Source: Diabrotica undecimpunctata
Lineage: Eukaryota; Arthropoda; Insecta; Coleoptera; Chrysomelidae
NCBI RefSeq assembly: GCF_040954645.1
Contig: NC_092806.1
Coordinates: 80,076,641 to 80,140,640, forward strand
DNA: 64,000 nt
Reading direction: 5' to 3'
How positions within the stretch are numbered: the stretch's first letter is position 1; the number at the start of each line of letters is the position of its first letter. The notes under the pieces were generated by a model that searched no databases, was not told the DNA's origin, and was given only the letters and a program-made list of their open reading frames with translations. Shown here one piece after another: positions 10,721 to 24,691 of this stretch. The position numbers and the translations under genes are program-made.

Positions 10721-11931
10721 TGTGATATCGATATCGAGAATTTTAATTCTAAAACTTTACAAAAATTATATATAAAACATTATTAAAAATTTTGATTTAT
10801 GATTTATATCACACCTTTCAATTTTGTTATCTCAGGTTTGACTCGTGCTTCAATATCTATACTTTACAGCTAACAAACAGCTATCAAACAAAATTCGTTC
10901 TACGTACGTGAACCTTCAATAATGCATGGATAATATAATACAATTACAATCTAAAATATAACTTATTATTCTACATAAACAAATCAAATAATATTCAGTC
11001 TCCTTTCTAATGCAATTTTGATATATCGATTGTACCAAGAAAAATTTGTATGAATTATCCAATTTTCTCCACAGCTCCGTGTCCCGTCTCATAACAAATT
11101 TGATCTCCTTCGACTATCGACAACTTATTCACACGTTACTAATATGATATAATATTATTTTACCCAAAATTCTCAAATTGAATATATTATGAATGTTTCT
11201 CCCGTTGAAACGCTTCCTCTGCCTTGAGTTGTCCAATTCCTCGTTCTATGCAAAATGAACTATCAGTTCTCAGCAGCCTCCTATGTAATTGGCAATATTA
11301 AACAAGATATTGCAATTTAGTGTCTTCAATGCTCTCCTTCGAATGCATGTACCTTTCCAATGATGCCAGCCTCTTTTCCTCTCGCCAAACTTATACGTAG
11401 AATACAAGTAGGAAAACTTTACTTACAAATTTGTACCAGATCAGCTACCGTCGGACACACTTACTTCACCAACTCACAACTTATTCTTTATCACTTACTA
11501 CCCCTGGATACCACCTCTAAAACCAACCATTCACTTTAAGAAACTGGAACTAAATAACTCTCTCATCTCCTCTATCCATCCATTCAACCTCTCATTATAC
11601 ACACCCACATCCACTTTCCAAATTCTCGGCCAATCAGAAATTTGCATACCACTCCCACATAAAATCAGAAATACCTACAAACTTTCCTAATTCATATTAT
11701 TTCTACAAGGACACTTACTTTCTACTGGGTTATTTACATATTCCGAACAATCATTTATTTATTCATCATCATCATCTTGGTGCTACAGCCCTTAGAGGGC
11801 CTCGACCTTCTCAAGTTTTCTACGCCATTCTATTCTGTCCCTCGCTTGCATTTTCCAGTTGCCGACTCCGATCTTCTCGGCATCTTGTGTTACCCCGTCC
11901 ATCCACCTCAGCTTTGGTCTACCCCGTCTTC

Positions 11932-12768
11932 TCATCCCACGGGTTGCGCTGTTAGAATATTTTTTATCATGTTTGACTCAGGGGCCCGGGCTACATGTCC
12001 TGCCCACTGCAGGCGGTTTCGCTTAATTATAGTGGTAATATCTTTACCACCAAATGTATGCTTGTAGATATTCTGCAGTTCAAAGTTATATCTACGCCTC
12101 CATATTCCGTTCTCACAGACCGCTCCGAATATCTTGCGTAGCACCTTTCTTTTAAAAATGGATAGAGCGGTTTTATCTGTTTTCGTTAGCGTCCATGCCT
12201 CTGATCCATATGTGAGAACGGGGACTATCAGTGTTCTATACAGCCTTATACGAGTTTTTTGTGACAGACGTTTGTTAGCTAAGTACTTTGATAGACCATG
12301 ATAACACCTGTTTGCAATTATTATTCGTCTTTTTATTTCCTCAGATGTGTTATTATTGGGGTTAACCGATGTCCCTAGATATATGAACTCTTTGACTGCT
12401 TCGAAGTTTTGGTCATTGATGTTTAAATTTGTGTCAACATTTCCAGCTCTTGTGTTTGTGTTAGTCGCCATGAATTTGGTTTTATTTTGATTTATCTGTA
12501 ACCCCATTCGTTCTGCTGCTGCTACTAGCTCGGTTAGGATTTCCACAGTTCTCGCCCTAGTTCTTGTTATAATGTCCACGTCGTCTGCATATGCTAGAAT
12601 TTGGACCGATCTATTAAATATTGTTCCCCTGTTATCTAAATTAGCGTCTCGTACCACTTTTTCTAAGGCGACATTAAAAAGCTGACACGCCAGCGCATCT
12701 CCCTGCCTTAACCGTTTTGAATTTTTACTGCTGATAGCATCTTCGCCATTGTCACTTTTATCAAACAT
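11932..12768 (-). pseudogene. RTE reverse transcriptase, palm and C-terminal domain
   Basis: 278 open codons. Motifs are RLRQGDALACQLFN, the active site AYADDVDII, GLQINQNKTKFM, YLGTSVN, the C-terminal LTYGSEAWTLT and the conserved LQWAGHVAR near the end. Such sequences are widely annotated in animals as craniofacial-development-protein-2-like because of RTE homology. Upstream frameshifts mean it is not a working ORF. Confidence 0.85.
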
Positions 12769-13047
12769 ATGAGTTTTTTTGGAATTCCTAACTCATTCAT
12801 AGCGTTGTAAAGACTTGGTCTTAAGACACTGTCATATGCCGCTTTAAAATCGACAAAAATATGATACATATCTATGTTAAACTATTGCGCTTTTTCGAGG
12901 ATCTGTCGTAGTGTAAAGATCTGGTTATTCCGCGGTAATTATTGCATTCCAGTTGGTTTCCCTTTTTATGTAACGGGCAAATTAAGCCTAAGCTCCATTC
13001 TTCAGGCATTTGCTCCTCAGATCAAATTCTACAAACAATTTCTCGCA

Positions 13048-13251
13048 TCACCTTGGTGAGCTGCTCTCCACCGTGCTTAAATAACTCTGCTGGGATGTAA
13101 ATAACTCTGCTGGGATGCCATCGCTACCTGGGGACCTATGGTTTCTTAGTTTTTCTATAGATATTTTCACTTCATCTACCGAGGGGGGTTCCACGAGTTC
13201 CTTATTTCGGTATTCCAGCTCTATATTGTTAGTAGGTTCCCCTTCCAGCAA
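13048..13251 (-). pseudogene. RTE reverse transcriptase, N-terminal fragment
   Basis: Contains RNHRSPGSDGIPAELF, the conserved block in front of the RT palm of RTE-type elements. A short duplication of AAATAACTCTGCTGGGATG at 13078-13116 disrupts the frame, and the stretch to 12770 continues RT-like only in other frames. Confidence 0.7.
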
Positions 13252-13499
13252 CTCTCGAAAGTGCTCTACCCATCGTAAAAGGATATCCTCTTTGTTGGTA
13301 AGTAAGTTACCTTCCTTATCATTACAATAGTTGATTCTTGGTTTGAATTCTTTTCTAATAATATTTATTTGATGATAGAACTTTCATGTTTCTCCGTGAC
13401 TCATATGGCTTTCGAGCCGTTCTAATATGTCATTTTCCGAGTCTCGTTTCTTTTTTCGGTGTATGCGTTTTTCCTCTCTCCTTAAGTTTTTGTATCTAT

Positions 13500-14175
13500 C
13501 TATTGTTCTAGTTTTTCGTTGTTGCATGGTCCTAAATGCCTCGTCTTCTCATCTGTTATTTTTTTGCAGTCTTGGTCGAACCAGTCGTTTCTTTCTTGGG
13601 TTCGGGATATTCCCAATGTGCTTTCGGCTGCTAATTTCAGAGCCTCCTTGCAGTTGTTCCACATTTCCGTGCTTGATTGGTCGACTGCCCAGGTGTGTTT
13701 TAGGGTTTCTTTTATATGTGACTGGAACTGTTTCTCTTTGTTTTCAATTTTTAGCATATGTAAATTATATTTTACTTGTCTAGTGCCCCTTTCTTTCTTG
13801 GCATTGGAAATTCTTTGTCGTAACTTGGCCCTTACCATGAAATGGTCTGAGTCAATATTTGCGCCTCTGTAACTTCTTACGTCCATTAGGTTTATAAAGT
13901 GCCTTCTGTCAATTATAACATGGTCAATTTGATTTGTGGTGCGTCCATTTGGTGATATCCAAGTTGCTTTATGGATATTCTTATGATTAAAACATGTACT
14001 TCCCACAATTAAATCTTTGGAAGCTGCCATACTAATAAGCCTTAAACCATTGTCATTAGTAACGTCGTGAAGGCTGTGTTTACCAATATAATCTTGGTAG
14101 CATATCTCTTTTCCTATCTGGGCGTTCATGTCTCCAATGATTATTTTAATATCGTTTTTGGCACAGTTTTGGCAC
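13500..14175 (-). pseudogene. RTE APE endonuclease, C-terminal half, and linker
   Basis: The element begins inside the endonuclease. Visible motifs are IIIGDMNAQIG (catalytic Asp/Asn), TWISPNGRT, IDHVIID and SDHFMV (the SDH active-site box). The linker towards RT follows, with NDWFDQDCK. The enzyme nicks target DNA for primed reverse transcription. The N-terminal catalytic residues are missing through 5' truncation, a usual result of incomplete reverse transcription. Confidence 0.8.
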
Positions 14176-14442
14176 ACAATCATTTATTTATTAACTATTT
14201 TTATTGTCTTGTTCATGGCGCAAACCAGGATCACTGAACACTTTATGGCTTATGGGGAAAAACCATCGTTAACTTCTATTCATGGTACCCGCACTATTCA
14301 CTTGTTATATTTATACAAAAGATTATTTATGACTAAGATTACCTTTGGTTAATTCCAGGCAGCTCGGAGTATTTTTATTTTCTATAATCTCTGAAATATT
14401 GATTTCATCATCTAAATAAATTTTCAAGATATCCTGGAGAGT

Positions 14443-16702
<2,260 letters not shown>

Positions 16703-16802
16703 GTATATTACTGGTACAACAACGGTAGCTGCAGGACTCAGTTACTTGTTTTCAAAGAATACATATAGAATGTTAAAAAAATCTAATATTTCCAGTCGGT
16801 AG
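16703..16802 (+). CDS. Possible terminal exon of a host gene, cardiolipin-synthase-like C-terminus
   Basis: After a TTAATATTTTAG splice-acceptor-like sequence, one frame encodes 32 residues to a TAG at 16800-16802, starting YITGTTTVAAGLSYLFSKNT. Spacing and residues (TTxAAxxxSY, then a basic tail) resemble the C-terminal membrane segment of animal cardiolipin synthase (CDP-alcohol phosphatidyltransferase, mitochondrial inner membrane). A canonical AATAAA follows 30 bases after the stop. No transposon similarity was seen. Upstream exons are not visible, so they would lie beyond the transposon-filled intron or outside the window. The family assignment is from memory of the pattern. Confidence 0.45.
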
Positions 16803-16831
16803 TTATAAGATCAAATATATAAAATTGTTTT

Positions 16832-16837
16832 TAATAA
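16832..16837 (+). terminator. Poly(A) signal AATAAA of the host-like exon
   Basis: AATAAA 30 bases after the TAG, followed by a T-rich stretch; a fitting position for cleavage and polyadenylation. Confidence 0.5.
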
Positions 16838-16859
16838 AGTATATTTATTTTTAACTTCG

Positions 16860-17389
16860 TGGTTATAATTGTTTTATTTAGTTTTTCTTCACCCGCATAA
16901 AACTATTTTAAACAACTTAATATTATAAACATTGATATTATATTAAACTTACTCAGTTTCTGCCATGGACTGGATTGGATTACCCACATTAAGGTTTTTA
17001 GCCCCTCTCCCACCCTAATGAGTTACAATTATGACCTATCCTGCATTACTTCTAACTTAACTAATGCAAGTCTAATTGTATTACAATCTTAAACAACGCT
17101 TCAACCACGGCAATATGAAAAATTGCCTATTTCTTTTGCGCTTTTTCAACCTTATGAAGGCGTGCAAATTTTTTTTTCAAACACCTGTACGGTGTTTGTA
17201 TACTGCTATCTGGTCACAAATGACCAATTATCAGTTATTTTCTGACCTAACTTACAAAACAACAAATACTTAAATCTAAGGGCTTACCCTATGGCTTACT
17301 CTTATTTTATCTATCAACTACTGCACTACAACTAACATGCAATAACTTCAAGCACTATACTCTGCTTTTTACACCAAACTGTTACACAT
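16860..17389. other. Non-coding; probably 3' UTR side of the Jockey-like element
   Basis: No convincing gene. The Jockey-like minus-strand RT ends at 17390, so part of this stretch is likely its 3' UTR. The exact 3' end and tail were not located. Confidence 0.4.
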
Positions 17390-18626
17390 TTACACTAACT
17401 CAAATGGTTTTGTCCTTATGAGTCTTCTCTTTAGTTCAATGTTGTCAAGAAGCTGGATTGCCTCGACATTCACATGACTATGCAGCCTCTGCTCGTGATC
17501 TGCTACTGTTCTCTTGATTATTTCGATCACAGTTTTCATACACAGGTCCTGGTGGAGGTTGCTGTTACGGATATACCAAGGAGCATCAACAATGTTTCTC
17601 AGTACTTTGTTTTGAAATCTCTGGATAATATGTAGATTACGAGCTTTGGTATAGCCCCAGAGTTGGCACCCATATACCCATACTGGCCTCAGTACTTGCT
17701 TGTAGATGGATAATAATTTATTATGAATTGATAATGTTGAATTTTTTCCAATCAGCCAATACAATTTCTTATATCTAATATCAAGCTGCCCTCTTTTCTT
17801 TTTGACATGGACTTTCCAGCGCAGCTTCGCGTTTAGGGTGATGTCCAAGTATTTTGCTGATGTTGCATAAGGAATTTGGGTATCATTTATTGTAACTGGG
17901 AAATTTTCTATTTTTTTTTATTTGTAAAGTTAATGTGTGCAGATTTAGTCTCATTTAATTTTATTCGCCATTTTCTGGTCCAGTTATGTATTTTATTTAC
18001 TGATAGTTGCAACTTATCAGTCGCTTCTTCACTAATGTCTCCTATTGCTAGTATCGCTGTATCGTCCGCGAAGGTGGCAATAGTGTTTTGTTCTAGCTCT
18101 GGAATGTCACACGTACACAATATGTACAGGACTGGACCTAAGACACTCCCTTGTGGCACGCCAGCTTTGATCTCCCTTAAGTCGGAGTACACTTCTTCTT
18201 GTTTTACTCTGAAATATCTATTCGCAATACATATATCATTTCAAGATTTCTGAATACTGTTTAGGCATGAACGTTCTTAGTTTATAGTTTAAACCGTAAT
18301 GCCAGACTTTATCAAACGCCTGTGCTACGCCCAAGAGGATTGTAGAGCACACTTTCTTTTCTTCTGTTTTTTTTTATTATATTCGTTATTCTGTGAACTT
18401 GATCTAAAGTGGAATGTTGATTTCTGAAACCAAATTGATGATTTGGTATAAGATTTTTTCTTTCTATTATTGGGTTTAATCTTTTCAATAGAAGTTTTTC
18501 AAATAGTTTTGACATCACCGGAAGGAGTGATATTGGTCGATAGGATGTAACTTCATTACGAGCTTTACCTGGTTTGGCGATCATAATGACTTCGGCTACT
18601 TTCCAGAGTCTGGGAACATATCTCAA
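17390..18626 (-). pseudogene. Jockey-like reverse transcriptase, three broken frames
   Basis: 18626-18312 holds MIAKPGKA, YRPISLLPVMSKLFEKLL and HQFGFRNQHSTLDQVHRI, the fingers and start of the palm. 18192-17908 holds AGVPQGSVLGPVLY and the active site TFADDTAIL. 17848-17390 holds the thumb and C-terminal region (LRPVWVYGCQLWG, IQRFQNKVLR, NIVDAPWYIRN), typical of Jockey elements. The order is correct but each junction carries a frameshift. A diverged N-terminal part lies between 18627 and 19386 without a clean frame. Confidence 0.85.
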
Positions 18627-19386
18627 TCTAAAAGCAGCATTTATTAGGTGTGTCAGCTTAACTATGGTTTTTCTTGGTAGATTTTTTAGTAGTTTTCCTG
18701 TTATGAGATTATATCCCTGGAGCTTTCTTAGGATTTATATTCTCTTTTATCCCTGTTGATACTTCTCTAAATGATGTAAACGTTATTCTTTCTTCAGTTT
18801 GGAATGGTTCTTCTCATCTCAGTTCTTCACCATCATTGTCGTTGGGTTTTAACGTGCTTTTTAAATGATCTGCAAATCGTTCTGCTTTCTGTTCGTTACT
18901 TCTAGCCCAGTTGCCGTTTTCAAACTTGATAGGAGGAGAATGAATAATAATTGGTCTCTTCATTCTTTTTGTTGCCTTCCATAACGAATAATCTGTGTTC
19001 TGGTCAGCTGTTAAATTACTTAAAAAAGAATTATTTGTTGAATTTTTTATATTCTGTATCTCCCTTTTTAGTTTTTGTGTAGCATTATTTAGACTAGTTT
19101 TGTCTCGTGGAGCTCTATATTGGTGCCATTTTTTTCTTAACTTCCTTTTTGACTATGAGTTCTCTGATTTCTTTTGGATAGTTGTTCCCTTTTATTCTAG
19201 AAGTTATTGTGGGAGTATTTTCTCAAGCTACATGTTGGATATTTTTTATTAAAACTTCTAATTCGTCATCAAGTTGCCTCGTGTTTCTCAATGGCACAGC
19301 AAGATTAATTTTGTGTTCAAGGTTTATTTTGAAGCTCTTCCAGTCAGTTTTTTTATTAGTCAATATTGGATTGAACTCTTTTTTAA

Positions 19387-19955
19387 TCACTGTATCACTG
19401 TCCCAGCCGTTATTGATATCCAGATAGCTGAGATATTTTTATAAATAAAGAAATCTATCAGGGCTGGAATTTTGTTTCTATCGGTAGGCCAGTATGTTGG
19501 TATACCAGTAGAGATTACTTCACCCTTGTGTTCCTTAACAGCTGACAATAGTTCTTTTCTTTTAGTTGTAGTTAGCCTAGAGCCCCAGTGGGTATTTTTT
19601 GCATTAAAGTCGCCACCGATGATGTATCTTTTTCCTAAAGTGTTCATAAACTCTTTATATTGTTCTCTTTTAATGAAGTGTCTAGGAGGACAATATATTT
19701 AACTTATATTTACGGTATGTGTTTTCATCTTCACATAGACTGCTGTAGCTTGTATGTGGTCAGTTGCATATTTTAATTCCGCATGATGCAAGATGTTATC
19801 TTTAATTATGGTAGCGCTTCCTCCTTTAGCTGCATTATCTGGGTGTACAGTAGAATATACTCTATACCCCCTAAATTTTACATATGACTGTTTAGTGAAG
19901 TGTGTTTCAGAAACGAGACACAGATCCATTTTCTCAATATCTAGTACTGCTTGCA
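19387..19955 (-). pseudogene. Jockey-like APE endonuclease (start of ORF2)
   Basis: Two adjacent frames. The first (19955-19699) includes DLCLVSETHF with the catalytic Glu, and GGSATIIKD. The second (19647-19387) includes YIIGGDFNAKNTHWGS with the Asp/Asn catalytic pair, then PTYWPTD and IDFFI. Its 5' side ends at the hAT insertion: coding sequence stops at the target duplication (19956-19963), and the same element resumes at 22384. A frameshift near 19690 separates the two parts. Confidence 0.8.
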
Positions 19956-20519
19956 ACTCGATCCAGTGGCGGATCCAAGGGGGGGTCACGGGGGTCATGA
20001 CCCACCCCAACCTACAATTAAATATCAATCAAATAATCCTAAAAAAAAATAATTTAAAACCCATCAACGCTATAAACAGGAAGTCAAGAGTTGAAATCAT
20101 TCAAACTCATTTATTCTAGGGGTAAGTGTAGAATTTTGCGGAAGCCTTTTTACATTGCTCTTTAAAAAAAAATCAACAATTCTGAATACAGTAATACCTC
20201 GACTAACGCTACCCCGACTTACGCGAAATCAGAGTTACGCGATTTCCAAATTTTGTCAATTCTTCATTTGAGTGCCAGAGAATTATCGATGGGATAGAAT
20301 TACCGCCTACACATTATTGCTCATTCAATGTACATGACATGACTTTTCGCACGAAATCAGCACATTTTTATTTTGTATTTAGGTATTTCTTACCTTCAGT
20401 TTTGTCTACGAATTGGTTGTTTGTAATTTTATTTTATTTTATATTTTATAATTTATCTATAATAAATATCAAAGTGAATATTGTTGTTGCATTAGCTCTG
20501 TCTGATACGTTAGTGAATA

Positions 20520-21530
20520 CAAATAAAGGAACTGGGGGCTACTGTCGAAGGTATTTGTGAAACTCGTTGGGTTGAAAGGCATGAAGGTCATCTTCAGTTC
20601 CAGGGCGAATCAATTATCAAAATATACAACGCTCTTGAAACAATTTCTACGTGGAAGGACAGTAAAATGTCAGCTGATGCATTTTCATTAATGCAAACTA
20701 TTGGGAGCCCAGAATTTCTCATTTCAGTAGTTTTTTTTAGTGATATTTTAGGTACAACTGTATCACTTAGTCGTTTACTTCAGTTACAAAAATTAGATTT
20801 GAAGAAAGCTACTGAGGCCATAGAGGACACTACATGCACAAAATAAAAGATCAAATGCTGAATCTGTTTTTAGCAAACTTTACTATGAATTAAATGAAAT
20901 AGCTGAACAACCAGACATTGAATTGAAGATGGTATAGTTTCTCGTCAAACCTGTTATCACAACCAATCTGCTAACTCTTGTGAAGAATATTTCCGAAGAT
21001 CCATTTATTTACCCCCTTTAGACAATATCTTAACTGATTTAGGAGAACGACTTTCACCAAAAGTTATGAATCTACTTATTCTTTGAGTTGTTTTACCTAA
21101 AACTAATAACACACCAGATGATAAAAATTCGTTAAAAAAATTGTTGACTTAAAAGGATATTGTTGGACCATCTACTGCATATTTTACAGTAGAACAAGAG
21201 TTTTCATTGTGGATTCAAAGGTGGAAAAGAGTCGTGCAAAATAATGAAAAACTTCCTGATTCTATTTTAGAAGTATTAGAAAACTGCAATATTCATATGT
21301 ATCCAAGTATCAGAATATTTCTGCAAATGTTAATTACACTGCCAGTCACTGTAGCAACAGCAGAGCTTAGTTTTTCTACGCTTAAGCGTCTAAAGACTTA
21401 GCTTAGAAATAGAACTTCGGAGGAAAGGTTAACTGATTTAGCACTCATCAATGAAATAAAAAATATTTTACTCACTTGTAGCCTAATTAAAGAAATAACT
21501 ATTCCTAAATTATATTATGTTTTTTGTTGA
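20520..21530 (+). pseudogene. hAT transposase, broken
   Basis: Similarity runs through several frames. Near 20555 there is CETRWVERHE, a conserved block of P52rIPK/ZMYM-like hAT proteins. The C-terminal dimerisation region is at 21270-21400, with LPVTVATAELSFSTLKRLKT, followed by EERLTDLALI. Stops at about 20845, 20937 and 21399 and at least one shift inactivate it. A transposase of this kind would cut and paste the element by binding its ends; here only fragments remain. Confidence 0.8.
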
Positions 21531-21559
21531 ATAAATTAATTTAAATAAAATGCTCTTTA

Positions 21560-22020
21560 CACTTTTTCTTAAGGTTTCTTCTTCATTACGAAAGAGTGGC
21601 TATAACTACAGCAAATTGCTCTCTATCTTGAGCTGTTCTTAGTAACGAATGTGTGTCCATGCCTGTCCAGTCTGTTACATTCTTGAGCCAAGAGCATTTT
21701 CTTCTTCCTGGATCTCTTTTTCCTTCTACTTTCCCTTCCATTATGAGTCGTATTTTTCTTCTCTGTAAATATGTCCTAGATAATTAGTTTTTCTGTTGTT
21801 TACAATATTTAGGAGTTCTCTATCAGTCTTCATTCTTCTCAGCAATTCGTTGTTGGTCACGTGCTCTGTCCACGAAATCTTGAGCATCCTTCGCAAAACA
21901 CAGATTTCAAAGGCTTCTATACGCCTCATACTTGTAATTCCGAGAGTCCATGTTTCCACTCCGTATAGCAATAAGGAATAAATGAATGTTTTTACAAATT
22001 GATATCGGATATCCAACGAT
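21560..22020 (-). pseudogene. RTE-type RT C-terminal fragment inside the hAT element
   Basis: The minus-strand frame 22016-21741 shows LLYGVETWTL, FEICVLRRMLKISW and NYLGHIYRE, the C-terminal region of RTE-like RTs. Downstream the sequence continues with the sense of 'KVEGKRDPGRRK', the conserved tail. It is a different lineage from the RTE at 11764, and similar to the fragment at 25105-25295. It is a 5'-truncated insertion. Confidence 0.7.
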
Positions 22021-22209
22021 AAGATAGAGGTTATTAGGAATGTTTAATACATTCATTAATGTTTCCACTTACATTGTTTACACTTACAAACTTTCCTTTG
22101 GTTTAATATTCTTGTACACTTGATTTTACTGTCATAGAGAATGTGGATTTAAATTATTTTTATTAAATATTTTTTGAGGAAATGGGTCGCTTGTTGTAAT
22201 TTTAAAGAA

Positions 22210-22375
22210 GCAAAAATTAAAATCCTATAACAAAATCACCTTCAAGACACATGACCCCCCCCTACAAAAATTTCTGAGGATCAGCCACTGAAAGGTGCAA
22301 AAATCTAAATCCTACATCAAAATCACCCTTAAGACCCATGACCCCCTCCGACAATAATTTCTAGATCCGCCATTG
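22210..22375. repeat. Tandem duplication of the hAT right end
   Basis: 22210-22290 and 22297-22375 are two diverged copies of the same stretch (GCAAAAAT.., then ATCCTA, CAAAATCACC, ATGACCCCC, then GATC.GCCA.TG). The transposon's right terminal region is therefore present twice. Confidence 0.75.
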
Positions 22376-22462
22376 ACTCCATCTGATGTTGTAACAGTCC
22401 ATTGGCGTTCCACGCCATTATTCGGAGGTTCTTAGCCATTTCTGATTTTCGGAATAGCTCCT

Positions 22463-23810
22463 TTAGCGCTGTTCTAGTCGGGTAACTCTGATATAGATTT
22501 GAGTTATTTTGTCATCAATCTTGGTGAGCTTTTCCAATATCATTTTTAATGTAATATCAGTTTCTTTTTCTTGTTGCGATGATGCATGTCTCCTTGCATT
22601 CTTAGTTACATCGCTGTAGCTTCTATTTTCATTGACCTCTGCCGTTTTTAGTTTTTTGCTTTCAATAACCCTATGGGACGCTTTTATAATGTTGTCTTTG
22701 TTTGTTCCCTCATTTCTTATTGTTTGTAATTTTTTTGCTACATAACATCCGCGGTAGTTTGTAGGATGGTTTTCCCCACAATGAACACATTTTGGTTTAT
22801 CTTCTGGTAGTTTTTGGCAATCTGTAGTAAGGTGTTTACTAATACATTTTACACATCTTGGTTCCTTTTTACAGTATTTCCACGTGTGTCCGTAAGCCTG
22901 GCATCTTTTACATTGTGGGACTAATCTGGAACTCATTAATGGCTCGATTTCAACTCTCGTACTAAGTATGTCTGTTATGCCGTAAATTCTATTTATATCT
23001 TCATCCTGTCTAAATGTTAGGATGAACATATCTAGTTGTTTTTTAGTTTTCCATTTGAATTTCTTGTCAGCTTTAATGGCTTTATACTGTCGTTTGTGTA
23101 GGTGTTTTACTATTTCCTCTGGTGGACATGTGTGATGTAATTTATTAACAACAACTCTAATTGGCCTCTCTTGCTTATTTTCATAAGTGAGGTACGAAAG
23201 GTTACTCGTATTTAATTTCTCTATTAAAGCTCTGTAATGATCGCTATTGTCTGTATTAATTTTTATAACTTCACTGTTTATGATTTTCATAGTGAAGGTA
23301 ATACCAGTCAGGAGCTTGCTCAGGTCAATAGCACTTTGAAAACCTTCTACTACAACTGGAGGTGGTGATTTTGATTTTTTGATTGGTTTTTCAATTTGTG
23401 TTTCTGCACTTGATCTTTACGAAGATGGAGGAGATAATGAAGTATCCATTTTACGTTTTTTTTGTTTTCCCGTTTTCGGTTCCTATCCAGCCCGTTTCGT
23501 ACGCTAAATCTTCTTCATCGGTGCAGTATTCAAGTTTATCTGCTTTTAATTTCTTTTGTGATTCATCAGCACTTGCGGCTAACCCTGTATATTGTTCGGC
23601 TTTTTCCAGCTGTGCTAATCTTTTTTCAATGTCGGCGATTATTTGACTCAACCGTTGATTTTCCATATTAAGTCTTTTAAAATTTTCTTCTGACTGACAC
23701 CATGCATTATAAAGCGACTGCTCATTTTGTGGACGTTGTGTATTCTCTGCGAACATCGCATTATTTTGTTGGACTAGTAGTGCGTCCGTTTCGGTATGAA
23801 TAGGAAACAT
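22463..23810 (-). pseudogene. Jockey-like ORF1 (Gag-like nucleic-acid-binding protein)
   Basis: Two frames make up ORF1. From 23810 to 23451 there is a Gln/Glu-rich coiled coil (residues about 40-75), followed by an acidic stretch. From 23290 to 22463 comes the nucleic-acid-binding part with three Cys/His knuckles: CKRCQAYGHTWKYC, CVKCISKHLTTDC and CVHCGENHPTNYRGC. The last residues form another heptad-like helix. The protein would coat the element's RNA. A frameshift between 23451 and 23290 breaks it. Confidence 0.8.
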
Positions 23811-24059
23811 TATAAATATTTAAATATTTCGCTTACCTAAGTTTACTTGAATTTATCGTGATAGCTTACAGCCATGGCCATTGATATCACTCACGAGTAA
23901 TGTTATCTTAATTACCACTAAGGCGTGCAAGTGAAAATTTTGGATCTACAAGAATAATCAGGAGAAACTTCTGATATCATTGTCAACTATTTAGTTGACC
24001 GATGGACTGCATATTTGACTGCAAAAGTCTCTACATTTTGTGCGGATAATATATTATAA

Positions 24060-24264
24060 TGCTAACGTAAATTTCGGGGGCGCAGAAACGACCAATGTGT
24101 TAATACAATTACAGATATCGTTAGAAAAACCAATAATAGGCATTGGATTTGGAGTTCATACAATCCACAATACAATAAAATCTGTTGCAGATGCCCTTCC
24201 TTTCGAGTACGAAAGCGTAATTGTGAAGATTTATTCATTTTTTTATATTTACAGCAAGTTTTGA
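24060..24264 (+). pseudogene. hAT-like transposase fragment (second family)
   Basis: The frame contains GVHTIHNTIKSVADALPFEY then VIVKIYSFFYIY. This resembles the conserved 'HxxHN...AD.LP.D.E..V.KIY.FF.IY' block of hAT-derived ZBED/ZMYM-like proteins. A stop follows, and no other transposase part or TIR was recognised nearby. Confidence 0.5.
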
Positions 24265-24691
24265 CCAAGCTGTATTGAAAGTTAAGATAATCTGATAAAA
24301 TGATGCGAGAAACCTAGGAAGGGATACAAAATAAACAAATTTTATAAAAGTCTTACTGTAAAAGTAAATCAAATGGAGATGCTAAAACAACCGAAGGTCA
24401 TGTCGCGTGTGAGTATAAAGAAAAATCGCAGCCGCTTTTCTTCATTGCATTGGGAAAGGCGACTTGGTCCACTTTGAATTTAACAGAAACAGAAAAAAAG
24501 AATTATTTGATTGAAAGAGAATTTGAGGAAGATTTTTTCCCACGAAGTAATTTATCAGTAGTCATGATACTATGACTAACTGCGCATACTGAAGAGAGGG
24601 GAGATTGAAGTCGTGATGTAGTTGGAGAGTGATATCTGTTTAGTTTGAATGGTTCGCGGTTGTTGGCTAAGTTTATTTTATATTTTATCTA

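Larger units (their letters stand above)
11764..14175 (-). mobile_element. RTE-type non-LTR retrotransposon, 5'-truncated, 17-bp TSD
   Basis: Flanked by ACAATCATTTATTTATT at 11747-11763 and 14176-14192, a perfect 17-bp duplication. The minus-strand 3' end is a short ATG-repeat tail (plus strand CATCATCATCATC), common in RTE-like elements. It carries the second half of an APE endonuclease and a reverse transcriptase, both broken by frameshifts. Confidence 0.85.
10721..14442 (-). repeat. Diverged gypsy-family LTR, split by an RTE insertion
   Basis: It starts TGTGATATC like the young LTR and shares blocks such as TTATCTCAGG, GTGCTTCAATATCTAT and ACGTACGTGAAC, but is clearly diverged. Leaving out the insertion (11764-14175 plus one target-duplication copy), about 1.29 kb remains (10721-11763 and 14193-14442), close to full LTR length. 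No gag or pol is attached, so it is probably a solo LTR. The right end is uncertain because the next LTR starts at 14443. Confidence 0.6.
19964..22375 (+). mobile_element. hAT DNA transposon with 8-bp TSD and TIRs, non-functional
   Basis: It starts CAGTGGCGGATCC (19964) and ends GGATC-type inverted: AGATCCGCCATTG (22363-22375). The flanks ACTCGATC (19956-19963) and ACTCCATC (22376-22383) form an 8-bp duplication with one change, the hallmark of hAT. It sits inside the Jockey-like element, whose reading continues on the far side. It contains a broken transposase and a later RTE tail. Confidence 0.88.
17390..23830 (-). mobile_element. Jockey-type non-LTR retrotransposon, decayed and split by hAT
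   Basis: On the minus strand: ORF1 with coiled coil and zinc knuckles (23810-22463), then, after the hAT insertion, an APE endonuclease (19955-19387) and a reverse transcriptase (about 18900-17390). All frames carry shifts and stops. The layout and the three-knuckle ORF1 fit the Jockey clade. This is an old dead copy. Confidence 0.85.
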
